This document shows positions 35,511-44,051 of a stretch of DNA of 64,000 bases, piece by piece (within the stretch, counting starts at the first letter, position 1; each line of letters begins with the position of its first letter). Below the pieces are notes generated by a model, which was not told where the DNA came from, searched no databases, and worked only from the letters and a program-made list of their open reading frames with translations. This DNA comes from an uncultured Parabacteroides sp. (GTDB lineage: Bacteria; Bacteroidota; Bacteroidia; Bacteroidales; Tannerellaceae): assembly GCA_900552465.1 (NCBI GenBank), contig URZO01000014.1, positions 4,973-68,972 on the forward strand, given 5' to 3'. A program made the translations under genes and the position numbers.

Positions 35511-35598
35511 TGATAACCGTCGGCCGTATGGCCGATAATCGTCAGCCGTACGGTTGATAACTGTCGGCCATACGGCTGATAATTATCAGCCAATAAAC
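35511..35598. repeat. 22-bp tandem repeat cluster C (TGATAA word)
   Basis: Four contiguous 22-base units start at 35511, 35533, 35555 and 35577, each beginning TGATAA (CGATAA in the second). The first three contain a near-palindrome of the type GCCGTATGGC/GCCATACGGC; the fourth has decayed. This is the most regular of the four phased clusters. It lies 110-195 bases upstream of the sigma-factor start and about 160-240 upstream of the FecR start. Confidence 0.75.
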
Positions 35599-35754
35599 TG
35601 TTCGGCATGAATATACAAAATAAAGCCGTTCATTGTATTGATTGTGCGTGATTTATTTCTTTTTCTGACGCTGTGATTTTTTTTTTCATTTTCAACTAGG
35701 GATACCGGTTTGTGAACTGTTAGTATTATGTAAGCGTAAACAAAAAGTTATAAA

Positions 35755-36702
35755 ATGAACCGGGAAGTGCTATATAAATTCTTTGAAGGAACGGCTTCTT
35801 ATGAAGAGGAAGTCCAGATCCGGCAATGGATGGAATATTCTCCGGAAAACAGACGGGAGTTTCTGAAAGAGAGAAAGTTATTTGATTCGATGTTGCTTCT
35901 TGGAGATGAAAAAGCGATTGAAAAAACGAATCGTGAAAAATCAGGACGCAATGGTTCTCTCGGAACTGAGATATTGAAAATAGCAGCGGTTGTTGCTGTG
36001 ACATTGGGGCTTAGTTTCTTGTATCAGTTTGTTGCGGATAAGGAGCAAACGATACCGATGCAATCCATCTATGTTCCTTCCGGACAGCGGGTTAACCTGA
36101 CGTTATCGGACGGTACGAATGTATGGTTGAATGCCCGTACGAGAATTCTTTATCCGGCAGTGTTCGATAAATCCGTACGCCAGGTGACGGTGGACGGGGA
36201 AGCCTACTTTGATGTTGCAAAGGATAAGCAGAGGCCATTTATCGTAGAGACGAACAAATGTAAAATGGAAGTGCTGGGCACTAAATTTAATGTAGAAGGA
36301 TATTCCGATAAGGACGATTTCGAAGTCACCCTGATGGAAGGACGCGTCAAAGTCGCATCCAAACAAGGAATAGGAGATACTTTGATCCTGACTCCGGACA
36401 GTAAGGCCTGCCTTGAGAAAGACGGCCGGTTGACTGTGGTCCGGGTGGATGATTATAACCCGTATCGTTGGAAAGAGGGGTTGATTTGTTTCAGGACCGA
36501 ATCATTCCTGTCCATTATGAATGATTTGGAGAAATATTTCGGAGTCAGCATAGTAGTCGAGAATAAAGCAGTATTGAAGTATAATTTCACAGGAAAGTTC
36601 CGGCAGGCAGACGGTATCGATTATGCATTAAGGGTTTTGCAGAAAGACATCCGTTTCCGATACGAGCGAGACGATGAAAATCAGATTATTTATATCAGAT
36701 AA
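35755..36702 (+). CDS. FecR-family anti-sigma factor, intact
   Basis: A 315-residue anti-sigma protein. The cytoplasmic anti-sigma part is residues 1-~70 (YKFFEGTASYEEEVQIRQWM), followed by one membrane helix (ILKIAAVVAVTLGLSFLYQF, ~73-92), the FecR domain (SGQRVNLTLSDGTNVWLNAR, ~110-129) and a C-terminal STN-contact domain (~240-315). It precedes a SusC gene whose STN domain should signal to it. Unusually no ECF sigma gene is attached; the nearest is the divergently transcribed one 352 bases away, which it may also control. It is somewhat shorter than the leftward FecR would be, but complete. Confidence 0.9.
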   Translation: MNREVLYKFFEGTASYEEEVQIRQWMEYSPENRREFLKERKLFDSMLLLGDEKAIEKTNREKSGRNGSLGTEILKIAAVVAVTLGLSFLYQFVADKEQTIPMQSIYVPSGQRVNLTLSDGTNVWLNARTRILYPAVFDKSVRQVTVDGEAYFDVAKDKQRPFIVETNKCKMEVLGTKFNVEGYSDKDDFEVTLMEGRVKVASKQGIGDTLILTPDSKACLEKDGRLTVVRVDDYNPYRWKEGLICFRTESFLSIMNDLEKYFGVSIVVENKAVLKYNFTGKFRQADGIDYALRVLQKDIRFRYERDDENQIIYIR

Positions 36703-36800
36703 ACACAAACAGGTAATATAAAGACAAAAATAAAAAACACAATATTAGTATTAACCTTATAAATTCAGGAGACATGAAAACAGACAATAGCTAACAAAAA

Positions 36801-36836
36801 AATGCCGGCAAGCGCTGGGGGGCATTTACCGGCATT
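36801..36836 (+). promoter_or_regulatory. Leader hairpin with two alternative pairings before SusC
   Basis: AATGCCGG (36801-36808) can pair with CCGGCATT (36829-36836) or, through AATGCC, with GGCATT at 36821-36826. The two stems exclude each other. It lies 57 bases upstream of the rightward SusC start, after the FecR stop. No U-run follows, so it is not an ordinary terminator; it could protect or attenuate the transcript. Confidence 0.4.
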
Positions 36837-36892
36837 CAAATCAACACAATTTTTTTAATTCATTGTATTAACTTCAAATCAGTTACAAAGGT

Positions 36893-39800
36893 ATGAAAAA
36901 AAACTTTTTGTCGGGTGGATATTATCCGAAAACCCCGTCAGGTAAAAAAATCTTGAGAACTATGCGAATCTCCACATTCCTTTTGGGAGCCTGCGTGTTC
37001 TGTTCGTATGCTGAAAATTCGCACTCGCAGAATGCACGGGTCAGTATCAACAAAAGCAATACTCAATTGGAAGAAATTCTGAATGAGATTGAAAGTCAGA
37101 CGGATTATCTGTTTATTTACAATAATCAGGTCAATGTTAACCGCAGGGTTTCGGTCAAGGCTAAAACGAAACCTGTATCCGAAGTGCTAAATAACCTGTT
37201 TAAAAATGCCGGTATCGAATATGAGATGGAAGGCACCCACATTGTATTATCTGCAAAGAATAGAGATGCGGTGGCTTCCGTACAGCAACAGACTCATACC
37301 GTAACCGGCCGCATCGTCGATAATAACGGCGAGGCTATTATCGGGGCGAATGTAGTTGTGAAAGGGACTACGAACGGAACTGTTACCGATATCGACGGTA
37401 ATTTCTCTCTTGAAGCCGATCCTAAATCAGTATTGAACATTTCTTACATCGGTTATCTGTCGAAGGAAATCGTAGTCGGAAACCAGAAAACAATCAATGT
37501 TGTCTTATTGGAAGATACGAAAACGTTGGACGAAGTGGTGGTTATCGGTTACGGTACGCAGAAGAAAGCGGATTTGACAGGTTCGGTTGCGAATGTGAGT
37601 ACGGAAAAGCTGAATACACAGAGTAACACGACTATCGGCCAGGCTCTGCAAGGTAAGATTGCCGGTGTCGATATCGTTTCACAAGGTGGTGCGCCGGGCG
37701 GAAGTACCCGTGTCATGGTACGTGGTATCGGTACGTTGAATAATTCTTCTCCTTTGTATATCGTGGACGGTATGTATATGAGCGGAATCGACCATATCAA
37801 CCCGAACGATATTGCCAGCATCGACGTGTTGAAGGATGCTTCTTCGGCAGCGATCTACGGTTCACGTGCAGCCAATGGTGTTGTGATCGTCACGACAAAA
37901 GAGGGTAGCAATACGGAAGGGAAACCAATTATTGACCTGTCGGCCAATGTCGGTGTCAGCTCTCCGACCAAATATCTGGACTTGTTGGATGCTGCCGGAT
38001 GGGCGGAAGTGACGACGGTTTCCAGAAAGGCAGCCGGAATGAATCCGCTCGATATGGCAATGGATCTGGCTTCCAAGCCGGACAATGACTGGCAAAGCCT
38101 GATGTTCAGCCCGGCTTTGATGCAGAACTACAACCTGTCTGTAAAAGGGGGTGGCAAATATTCTACCTATTATAATAGTGTGGGGTATACGAACCAGGAC
38201 GGTGTGATGAAAGGAACGAACTATCAGCGCTATACGTTGCAGAGCAAGCAGGATTTCAAGAAAGGTATTTTCCAGGCAGGGACGAACATCGTTCTGACTT
38301 ATAACCAGGATAAACCTCTGCTTTCTGAAATCCGTGGCGGCTACGTAGGCCATACGATACAGGCTATTCCGACTTTGGAAAAGTATGACGCGAACCAGAC
38401 TGGCGGTTATGGCGCCTTGTATGGTGACGTTGTAAACCTGTACAACCCGCTGGGTATGGTGGATGACAACCTGATGAACCGTTACAGCGACAATGTGAAG
38501 ATTTTTGCCAACGCTTACGTTTCTGTCGAGTTTATGAAAGGTTTGAAATATAAATTGAACCTGACTCCGGACTTCCAGTTCTATCGCTATAACAGCTATT
38601 TAGGATTGTATGATTACGGGTTGAATAAGAATGATATCACACAGGTAACGGAACAACAGACCCGGACGCGTAATGTCTTGGTCGAGAACTTGCTGACTTT
38701 CGACCGTACTTTCGGCGATCATAAGATTTCCGTACTTGCCGGTTATACCTATCAGGATTCCCGTTATCGCTATATGCAGGGATCAGGCCAGGGAATGCCG
38801 ACCGGCATTAAGGAAATAGATGCGGCTGCACAGGGTTTGGCTGTAAGTGGAAATTCAACCCGCAGTGTGTTGACCTCTATCCTGGGCCGTGCCTTCTATT
38901 CGTACAAGAACCGTTATTTATTGACTGCGACCATTCGTCGTGACGGTTCTTCCAAGTTCGGTTCTAACAACCGTTATGGTAATTTCCCGTCGTTCTCGGC
39001 CGGTTGGAATGTGGCAGAAGAAGAGTTCGTGAAGAACAACATCCCTTGGTTGGAACAGTTGAAATTGAGAGGCGGTTATGGTGTGCTTGGTAACCAGGAG
39101 ATTAATAATTACCAGTATGTATCTGTCGTGAACACCGGCATCAACTATCCGGATGGCAATGGCGGATTAATTCAAGGCGCTTTCCCGAAGGAGTTCGCAA
39201 ATCCGGATATCAAATGGGAGGAAACTGCGATGACAAATGTCGGTATCGATGTCATGGCTTTGCGTAACCGTTTGACATTGACTGCCGACTGGTATGTGAA
39301 GAATACGAAGGACATCCTGCTGAATGTGCCTATCCCCATCTCGTCCGGTGGTGCGAACGACCCGATCCAGAATGCAGGTAAGATCCGTAATCAGGGTTTT
39401 GAATTTAACCTCGGATGGAACGAATCTCTGAACAAGGACCTCTCTTACGGCGTCAGCTTCTTGGGAACCTATAACAAGAACGAAGTGATTGCTTTGGGTG
39501 AAGGGATGCAGCCGATCGAGAGAGGTACGATTCATGGCGGTACGTATACAACCCGGACACTGGCAGGTTATCCTATCGGCGGTTTCTGGTTGATCCCCAC
39601 TGATGGCTATTTCAACAGCGCAGAGGAAGTACAGGCCCATCAGAAAGACGGTGTTCTGATTCAGCCGAGTGCCAAACCGGGTGATATCCGTTTCAAGGAT
39701 ACGAACAACGACGGTACGATTAATGACGACGACCGTGTGTATAGTGGTAGCCCGTTCCCGAAATTCACCTATTCTATCAATGGTAATGTCACTTACAAGA

Positions 39801-40252
39801 ATGTCGATTTTTCCATCGGATTCCAGGGAGTAACCGGAAATAAGATTTATAATGCGACACGTTTGGAATTGACGGATGTAACCCGCGGTACGAATTATCT
39901 GGCAAGTACATTGGATTACTGGACACCTGAAAATCATAATGCATCCCAGCCACGTCTGATCTGGACCGATCCGAACCGGAATGCCCGTTCGGAATCCGAC
40001 CGTTATCTGGAAAGCGGATCTTATTTCCGTCTGAGAAACCTGCAGGTGGGCTACACATTGCCTAATGTATGGTTCCACGGACTGATACAGAAAGCCCGTG
40101 TTTATGTCAATGCGGAAAACCTCTTTACGATTTCGTCTTATTCGGGATATACTCCGGACGTAAACTCTTCGGATGTTTATTCCCGTGGTTTCGATGAATT
40201 TATATATCCTTCTAACCGCACATTTATGTTGGGCCTGAACGTAACATTTTAA
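36893..40252 (+). CDS. SusC/RagA TonB-dependent transporter with STN domain
   Basis: A 1119-residue outer-membrane transporter with an N-terminal signal region (membrane segment ~25-40), an STN domain (ARVSINKSNTQLEEILNEIE, ~48-115), a carboxypeptidase-like domain (VTGRIVDNNGEAIIGANVV, ~130-205), TonB-box region DEVVVIGYG, plug and barrel ending in NVTF. It pairs with the SusD protein encoded 14 bases downstream and should import oligosaccharides released by the GH16/GH20/GH2 enzymes of the same cluster. The STN domain implies control through the FecR protein encoded just upstream. It is clearly a paralogue of the leftward SusC, but diverged. Confidence 0.95.
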   Translation: MKKNFLSGGYYPKTPSGKKILRTMRISTFLLGACVFCSYAENSHSQNARVSINKSNTQLEEILNEIESQTDYLFIYNNQVNVNRRVSVKAKTKPVSEVLNNLFKNAGIEYEMEGTHIVLSAKNRDAVASVQQQTHTVTGRIVDNNGEAIIGANVVVKGTTNGTVTDIDGNFSLEADPKSVLNISYIGYLSKEIVVGNQKTINVVLLEDTKTLDEVVVIGYGTQKKADLTGSVANVSTEKLNTQSNTTIGQALQGKIAGVDIVSQGGAPGGSTRVMVRGIGTLNNSSPLYIVDGMYMSGIDHINPNDIASIDVLKDASSAAIYGSRAANGVVIVTTKEGSNTEGKPIIDLSANVGVSSPTKYLDLLDAAGWAEVTTVSRKAAGMNPLDMAMDLASKPDNDWQSLMFSPALMQNYNLSVKGGGKYSTYYNSVGYTNQDGVMKGTNYQRYTLQSKQDFKKGIFQAGTNIVLTYNQDKPLLSEIRGGYVGHTIQAIPTLEKYDANQTGGYGALYGDVVNLYNPLGMVDDNLMNRYSDNVKIFANAYVSVEFMKGLKYKLNLTPDFQFYRYNSYLGLYDYGLNKNDITQVTEQQTRTRNVLVENLLTFDRTFGDHKISVLAGYTYQDSRYRYMQGSGQGMPTGIKEIDAAAQGLAVSGNSTRSVLTSILGRAFYSYKNRYLLTATIRRDGSSKFGSNNRYGNFPSFSAGWNVAEEEFVKNNIPWLEQLKLRGGYGVLGNQEINNYQYVSVVNTGINYPDGNGGLIQGAFPKEFANPDIKWEETAMTNVGIDVMALRNRLTLTADWYVKNTKDILLNVPIPISSGGANDPIQNAGKIRNQGFEFNLGWNESLNKDLSYGVSFLGTYNKNEVIALGEGMQPIERGTIHGGTYTTRTLAGYPIGGFWLIPTDGYFNSAEEVQAHQKDGVLIQPSAKPGDIRFKDTNNDGTINDDDRVYSGSPFPKFTYSINGNVTYKNVDFSIGFQGVTGNKIYNATRLELTDVTRGTNYLASTLDYWTPENHNASQPRLIWTDPNRNARSESDRYLESGSYFRLRNLQVGYTLPNVWFHGLIQKARVYVNAENLFTISSYSGYTPDVNSSDVYSRGFDEFIYPSNRTFMLGLNVTF

Positions 40253-40265
40253 ATAAAGTAATTAT

Positions 40266-41825
40266 ATGAAACGAATATATCTATATTTTATATCCTGTGC
40301 AGCGGCTGTTATCGGCTTGTGCACATCATGTGACGCCCAGTTGGAACAGATCAATCCGAACAAGGCGACGGAAGATACTTTCTGGCAGAACGAAGCTGAT
40401 TTCGAACTGGCTTTGACATCCTGCTACACTCCTTTGAAGAATGCCTTGAACGGCGGATATTATGGAACCCGTGGCGTGATGATGCGTATCGCACGTGCCG
40501 ATGAAGTCGAATTCAGAAATGATATCAGTGAAGTTTTCCAGGCCTGCTATTTTACCAATACGAATGGTAATACTCTGTCTCAGGGTATGTTCTACCAGTT
40601 CTATAATGCGTTGTACAGAACAAATTCGATAATGCAGAAACTGGATGAAAAGGGTACGGAGTTCTCGGCGGACTTTGTAAACAAGGTAAAGGCTGAATGT
40701 TTGTTTATCCGTGGATTTTATCTGTTCCAGTTAGGCAAAGAGTTTAAAGATGTCCCTTTGCGTCTGACGGCATCGCAGTCTCCGTCCACTTTCCCGTTGG
40801 CAAAATCGACACAGGCTGAAATCTGGGCACAGGCCGAGCAGGATTTGACTACGGCTGCGTCTCTACTGCCGGTTGAGAATAGTGTTATCGGGAAACCGAC
40901 TAAAGGCGCTGCTTTTGCTGTTTTAGGCAAACTGTATGTATATGAGGAAGAGTTTGATAAAGCAATCGATGTATTGGAGCCTCTGACACAAGCCCCTTAT
41001 ACCTATCGTCTGGTCGAAGACTTTTCCTGGAACTTCGATGAAGCGCACGAGAATAACGCTGAAAGTATTTTCGAGTTGTTGATGGAACCGGTCGGAGGTA
41101 CCGACATCTGGGGAGATGGAGAGAATATCAACTCGACCCAGACGAACACCCGTCCGAAAGAATATGCAGCACCGGAAGCCAGCGGTTGGTATGAAGCAAA
41201 TCCTACTCAGCAGATGATGAATATCTTCTTGCAGGAAAAAGACAAGGACGGTAACTCCGACTATCGCGCCCGTTCGTCCGTTGCCTGGGATTATGACGGC
41301 TGTATGTATTATATGCAACCGTTCCGCGAGATCTTTAAAACAGAGGATCGATGGAGCACATACTGGATACTGAAATATCAGAATTGGAATACGGCAACAT
41401 CGGAAGCCGATCCTCCTATGTCATGTATCAACGAACGTGCGGTGCGTTATGCCGATGTTGTCTTGTTGCTTGCCGAATCCTATCTGCGCAGTTCCGGCAG
41501 ACAGGATCTGACAAAGGCTATCGGCTATCTGAATCAGATCCGCGAACGTGCCAACCTGAATCCGTACAGCGGGGCGCAGACCTCGGAAGCTATTTTCAGC
41601 GATCTGGAACACCAGCGCGCAATCGAATTCTTTGTGGAAGGAGAACGTTTCTACGACCTGCGCCGTTGGGGATTGCTGGAAGAACGTATGCAGACTTGTA
41701 ATGAAAATCGTTATAATCAGCTTATAACCGGAAAGGTAGGCGATACGAACCGTTATTATTATTATCCGATACCTGCAAAGGAAATATCTGCGAATCCGTT
41801 GTGTACACCGAATGAAGGTTGGTAA
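40266..41825 (+). CDS. SusD/RagB-family glycan-binding lipoprotein
   Basis: A 519-residue surface lipoprotein. The signal peptide ends at GLCTSCDAQ (Cys ~22). The N-terminal domain (TEDTFWQNEADFELALTSCY) and the C-terminal RagB region (AVRYADVVLLLAESYLRSSG, then EFFVEGERFYDLRRWG) are typical SusD signatures. It forms the lid of the SusC transporter and helps set glycan specificity. A hairpin with a U-run lies between it and the glycosidase genes, which may reduce their expression relative to the transporter. Confidence 0.94.
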   Translation: MKRIYLYFISCAAAVIGLCTSCDAQLEQINPNKATEDTFWQNEADFELALTSCYTPLKNALNGGYYGTRGVMMRIARADEVEFRNDISEVFQACYFTNTNGNTLSQGMFYQFYNALYRTNSIMQKLDEKGTEFSADFVNKVKAECLFIRGFYLFQLGKEFKDVPLRLTASQSPSTFPLAKSTQAEIWAQAEQDLTTAASLLPVENSVIGKPTKGAAFAVLGKLYVYEEEFDKAIDVLEPLTQAPYTYRLVEDFSWNFDEAHENNAESIFELLMEPVGGTDIWGDGENINSTQTNTRPKEYAAPEASGWYEANPTQQMMNIFLQEKDKDGNSDYRARSSVAWDYDGCMYYMQPFREIFKTEDRWSTYWILKYQNWNTATSEADPPMSCINERAVRYADVVLLLAESYLRSSGRQDLTKAIGYLNQIRERANLNPYSGAQTSEAIFSDLEHQRAIEFFVEGERFYDLRRWGLLEERMQTCNENRYNQLITGKVGDTNRYYYYPIPAKEISANPLCTPNEGW

Positions 41826-41859
41826 TTAAAGGCTTTTTTTAATAGGTATTATTCTATAT

Positions 41860-41903
41860 GGGCCGGCTGTAATGGTGTAAGACGTGTTATGGCCGGCCCT
41901 TTT
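41860..41903 (+). terminator. Terminator or attenuator after SusD gene
   Basis: An 8-bp stem GGGCCGGC (41860-41867) pairs with GCCGGCCC (41892-41899), followed by TTTT. It could end transcription of the FecR-SusC-SusD unit, or let part of it continue into GH20, 60 bases downstream. Confidence 0.6.
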
Positions 41904-41964
41904 CTTCTTTATTTATTAGGTCTTCTTTGGGGGACGGTGTATCTTTGGGAAAAATAATTATACC

Positions 41965-44016
41965 ATGAAAATACAGATCTTCGTAATCAGTTTGTTGCTC
42001 GTTACCGGCAATTTGTTCGCCCGTGAACTGGATAAAGTGTTTCAGTTGATCCCTCAGCCTCAGTCTATCGAGGTGCAGGTAGGAAAAGGGTTTATGTATA
42101 ATGACCTTACGTTCGTTTCAGCTGTGGCCGGAACACCGGTTCCTGTGTTGGGGGCATTGACAGACATCCTGCCTCGTAGCGAACGTCCGGGTAAAGGATT
42201 GTTCCTGCAACTTGCCGGAGAGGATGTCCCTGATTCGCCAGAAGGATATATCCTGGTGGTGAACAGTAAAGGGGTGACCGTTACAGCCCGTACGGAAGCC
42301 GGACTTTTTTATGGTTGCCAGACATTGGAACAGCTGTTGGAAGATAGCCGCGATTTCGGGAAAGAGATTCCGCAGATGAAGATAACCGATTATCCGGCGG
42401 TGGCTTACCGGGCGATCCATTTGGATACGAAACATCATCTGGACCGGATGGAATATTACTATCGGATGGTCGACAAACTGGCCCGCTATAAAGTGAATGC
42501 CATCATCTGGGAGCTGGAAGACAAGCTGCGTTTTACCCGCCGCCCGGAGATCGGGGCCGGCAATGCGATCAGCAAGCAGGAGATGCAGGCTTTGTGTCGC
42601 TATGCCAAAGAACGGAATGTGGAAATCAGCCCGTTGGTGCAAGGGCTCGGTCATGCAGGCTTTATCCTGAAACACCATTGGGAACTGCGTGAGAATCCGG
42701 CAAGCGATTGGGAGTTCTGCCCCTCTGATCCGCGTACGTATGAAGTTCAGTTCGACTTATATCTGGATGCACTCGAGGCGATGCCGTATGGAAAGTATCT
42801 GCATGTCGGAGGCGACGAGATCACGGCGATCGGTATCGACGAGCGGTGCAAGGCTACCGGTAAATCGGCTTTCGAGTTACAGATGGTCTGGTTGAAGAAG
42901 GTCTGTCAGTTTGCGACCGATCACGGGCGTATCCCTATCTTTTGGGATGATATGCCGTTGAAGTATGCCGGAATCTGGGAGCTTGCTTTGAGCGATAAGA
43001 GTGAGGAGGAGGTTGCGAAAGTCTGGAATACGGATAAGTTGGACCAGGCGATCGATCTTTTCCCGAAAGAATGTGTATATATGCGCTGGAAATATGAAGA
43101 TGCGACTACGCCGGCTCATCGGCGCCTGCTGAAGTGGTACCATGATAAAGGTCTGAAAGTAATGGGAGCAACGGCCGCCTCTGCCGGCGATTCTCCTTTT
43201 CTGCCACGCCGGAATACCCGTACGGAATATGTGAAAGGGTTCAGCCAGTTGGTTGCCGACAATCATCTGGAAGGGATTCTGGCTACAGCCTGGGATGACG
43301 GTTCGCCGCATTTGGAAACGGTTTGGAGAGGATTCATCGCGCAAGGCGAGTTTGGCTGGAATCCGTCGGCCCGCGATATCGAGACATTCAAAAGGGTTCA
43401 TGCACAGCGCGAGTATGGTTTCCGTCCGGAGGACGACCGGATGCAGTTCCTGGACGAACTGGAAAAGGCGATCTTCTTTTTCGACGGGGCGCTGGTTATT
43501 TCCGGTCACCGGAATCCGGCGTGGGGAACATCCGACTTTACGTTGATCGATTTGCCGGACAAGAATAATCCGGGAGCGTGGAGCGGGAAGTATGAAGAAA
43601 AAATCAGACAGGCGAAAGAAGAAGCCGTCCGGTATGAGAAAATCAGTGCGGGAATCCGGACGGCGGGGGCCGGGGCTTTGCGGAACCGTTATACTTTGCA
43701 GGTCTATGAGCAGACGAATAACCTGCAAAACTATCCGGTACGCCTGATCCTGGCATTGAACGCCTTTGATACGGCAAAGGACGATGCAGCCCGGAAAGAC
43801 GCGTTGGCCAAGGTGTCGGAAGTATGTGATTATTTCGATGTCATGCGTGCCCATCTCGAATCGGTCTATTCCGAAACCCGTTTCATGGAGCAACCCGAAG
43901 GATTCATCTCCGATTTGAACCATCACAACCATTTGGCTGCCAAGACTAACAGCAGCGATTGGTGGTATTATTACGAGATCCCGATGGTGAAGAAGGTTCG
44001 GGCCTGGATGAAATAA
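41965..44016 (+). CDS. GH20 beta-N-acetylhexosaminidase
   Basis: A 683-residue secreted glycosidase with an ordinary signal peptide (MKIQIFVISLLLVTGNLFA). The GH20b N-terminal domain (IPQPQSIEVQVGKGF, ~30-125) precedes the catalytic barrel. The family's catalytic pair is Asp284-Glu285 in LHVGGDEI, the Asp assisting substrate-assisted catalysis by the N-acetyl group. The usual early FRGxxLDxxRHF is replaced by YRAIHLDTKHHLDRMEYYYRMV. GH20 enzymes remove terminal beta-GlcNAc or GalNAc. It begins the enzyme block of the polysaccharide utilisation locus; the C-terminal ~180 residues are an accessory helical region. Confidence 0.88.
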   Translation: MKIQIFVISLLLVTGNLFARELDKVFQLIPQPQSIEVQVGKGFMYNDLTFVSAVAGTPVPVLGALTDILPRSERPGKGLFLQLAGEDVPDSPEGYILVVNSKGVTVTARTEAGLFYGCQTLEQLLEDSRDFGKEIPQMKITDYPAVAYRAIHLDTKHHLDRMEYYYRMVDKLARYKVNAIIWELEDKLRFTRRPEIGAGNAISKQEMQALCRYAKERNVEISPLVQGLGHAGFILKHHWELRENPASDWEFCPSDPRTYEVQFDLYLDALEAMPYGKYLHVGGDEITAIGIDERCKATGKSAFELQMVWLKKVCQFATDHGRIPIFWDDMPLKYAGIWELALSDKSEEEVAKVWNTDKLDQAIDLFPKECVYMRWKYEDATTPAHRRLLKWYHDKGLKVMGATAASAGDSPFLPRRNTRTEYVKGFSQLVADNHLEGILATAWDDGSPHLETVWRGFIAQGEFGWNPSARDIETFKRVHAQREYGFRPEDDRMQFLDELEKAIFFFDGALVISGHRNPAWGTSDFTLIDLPDKNNPGAWSGKYEEKIRQAKEEAVRYEKISAGIRTAGAGALRNRYTLQVYEQTNNLQNYPVRLILALNAFDTAKDDAARKDALAKVSEVCDYFDVMRAHLESVYSETRFMEQPEGFISDLNHHNHLAAKTNSSDWWYYYEIPMVKKVRAWMK

Positions 44017-44051
44017 AACAAGTTGAATTATAAATAGTTAAAGTAAACACC

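Larger units (their letters stand above)
35403..35754. other. Divergent non-coding region between sigma and second FecR genes
   Basis: About 350 bases containing the sigma-factor -7 box at its left end and repeat cluster C in the middle. No gene is seen. The promoter of the rightward FecR gene was not identifiable by a TAnnTTTG box. Confidence 0.55.

Noticed and set aside
39167..40078. 303-residue minus-strand frame
   Set aside because: Antisense shadow of the SusC barrel; composition and lack of motifs argue against a gene.
42877..43932. 351-residue minus-strand frame
   Set aside because: Antisense shadow of the GH20 gene, with no recognisable domain.
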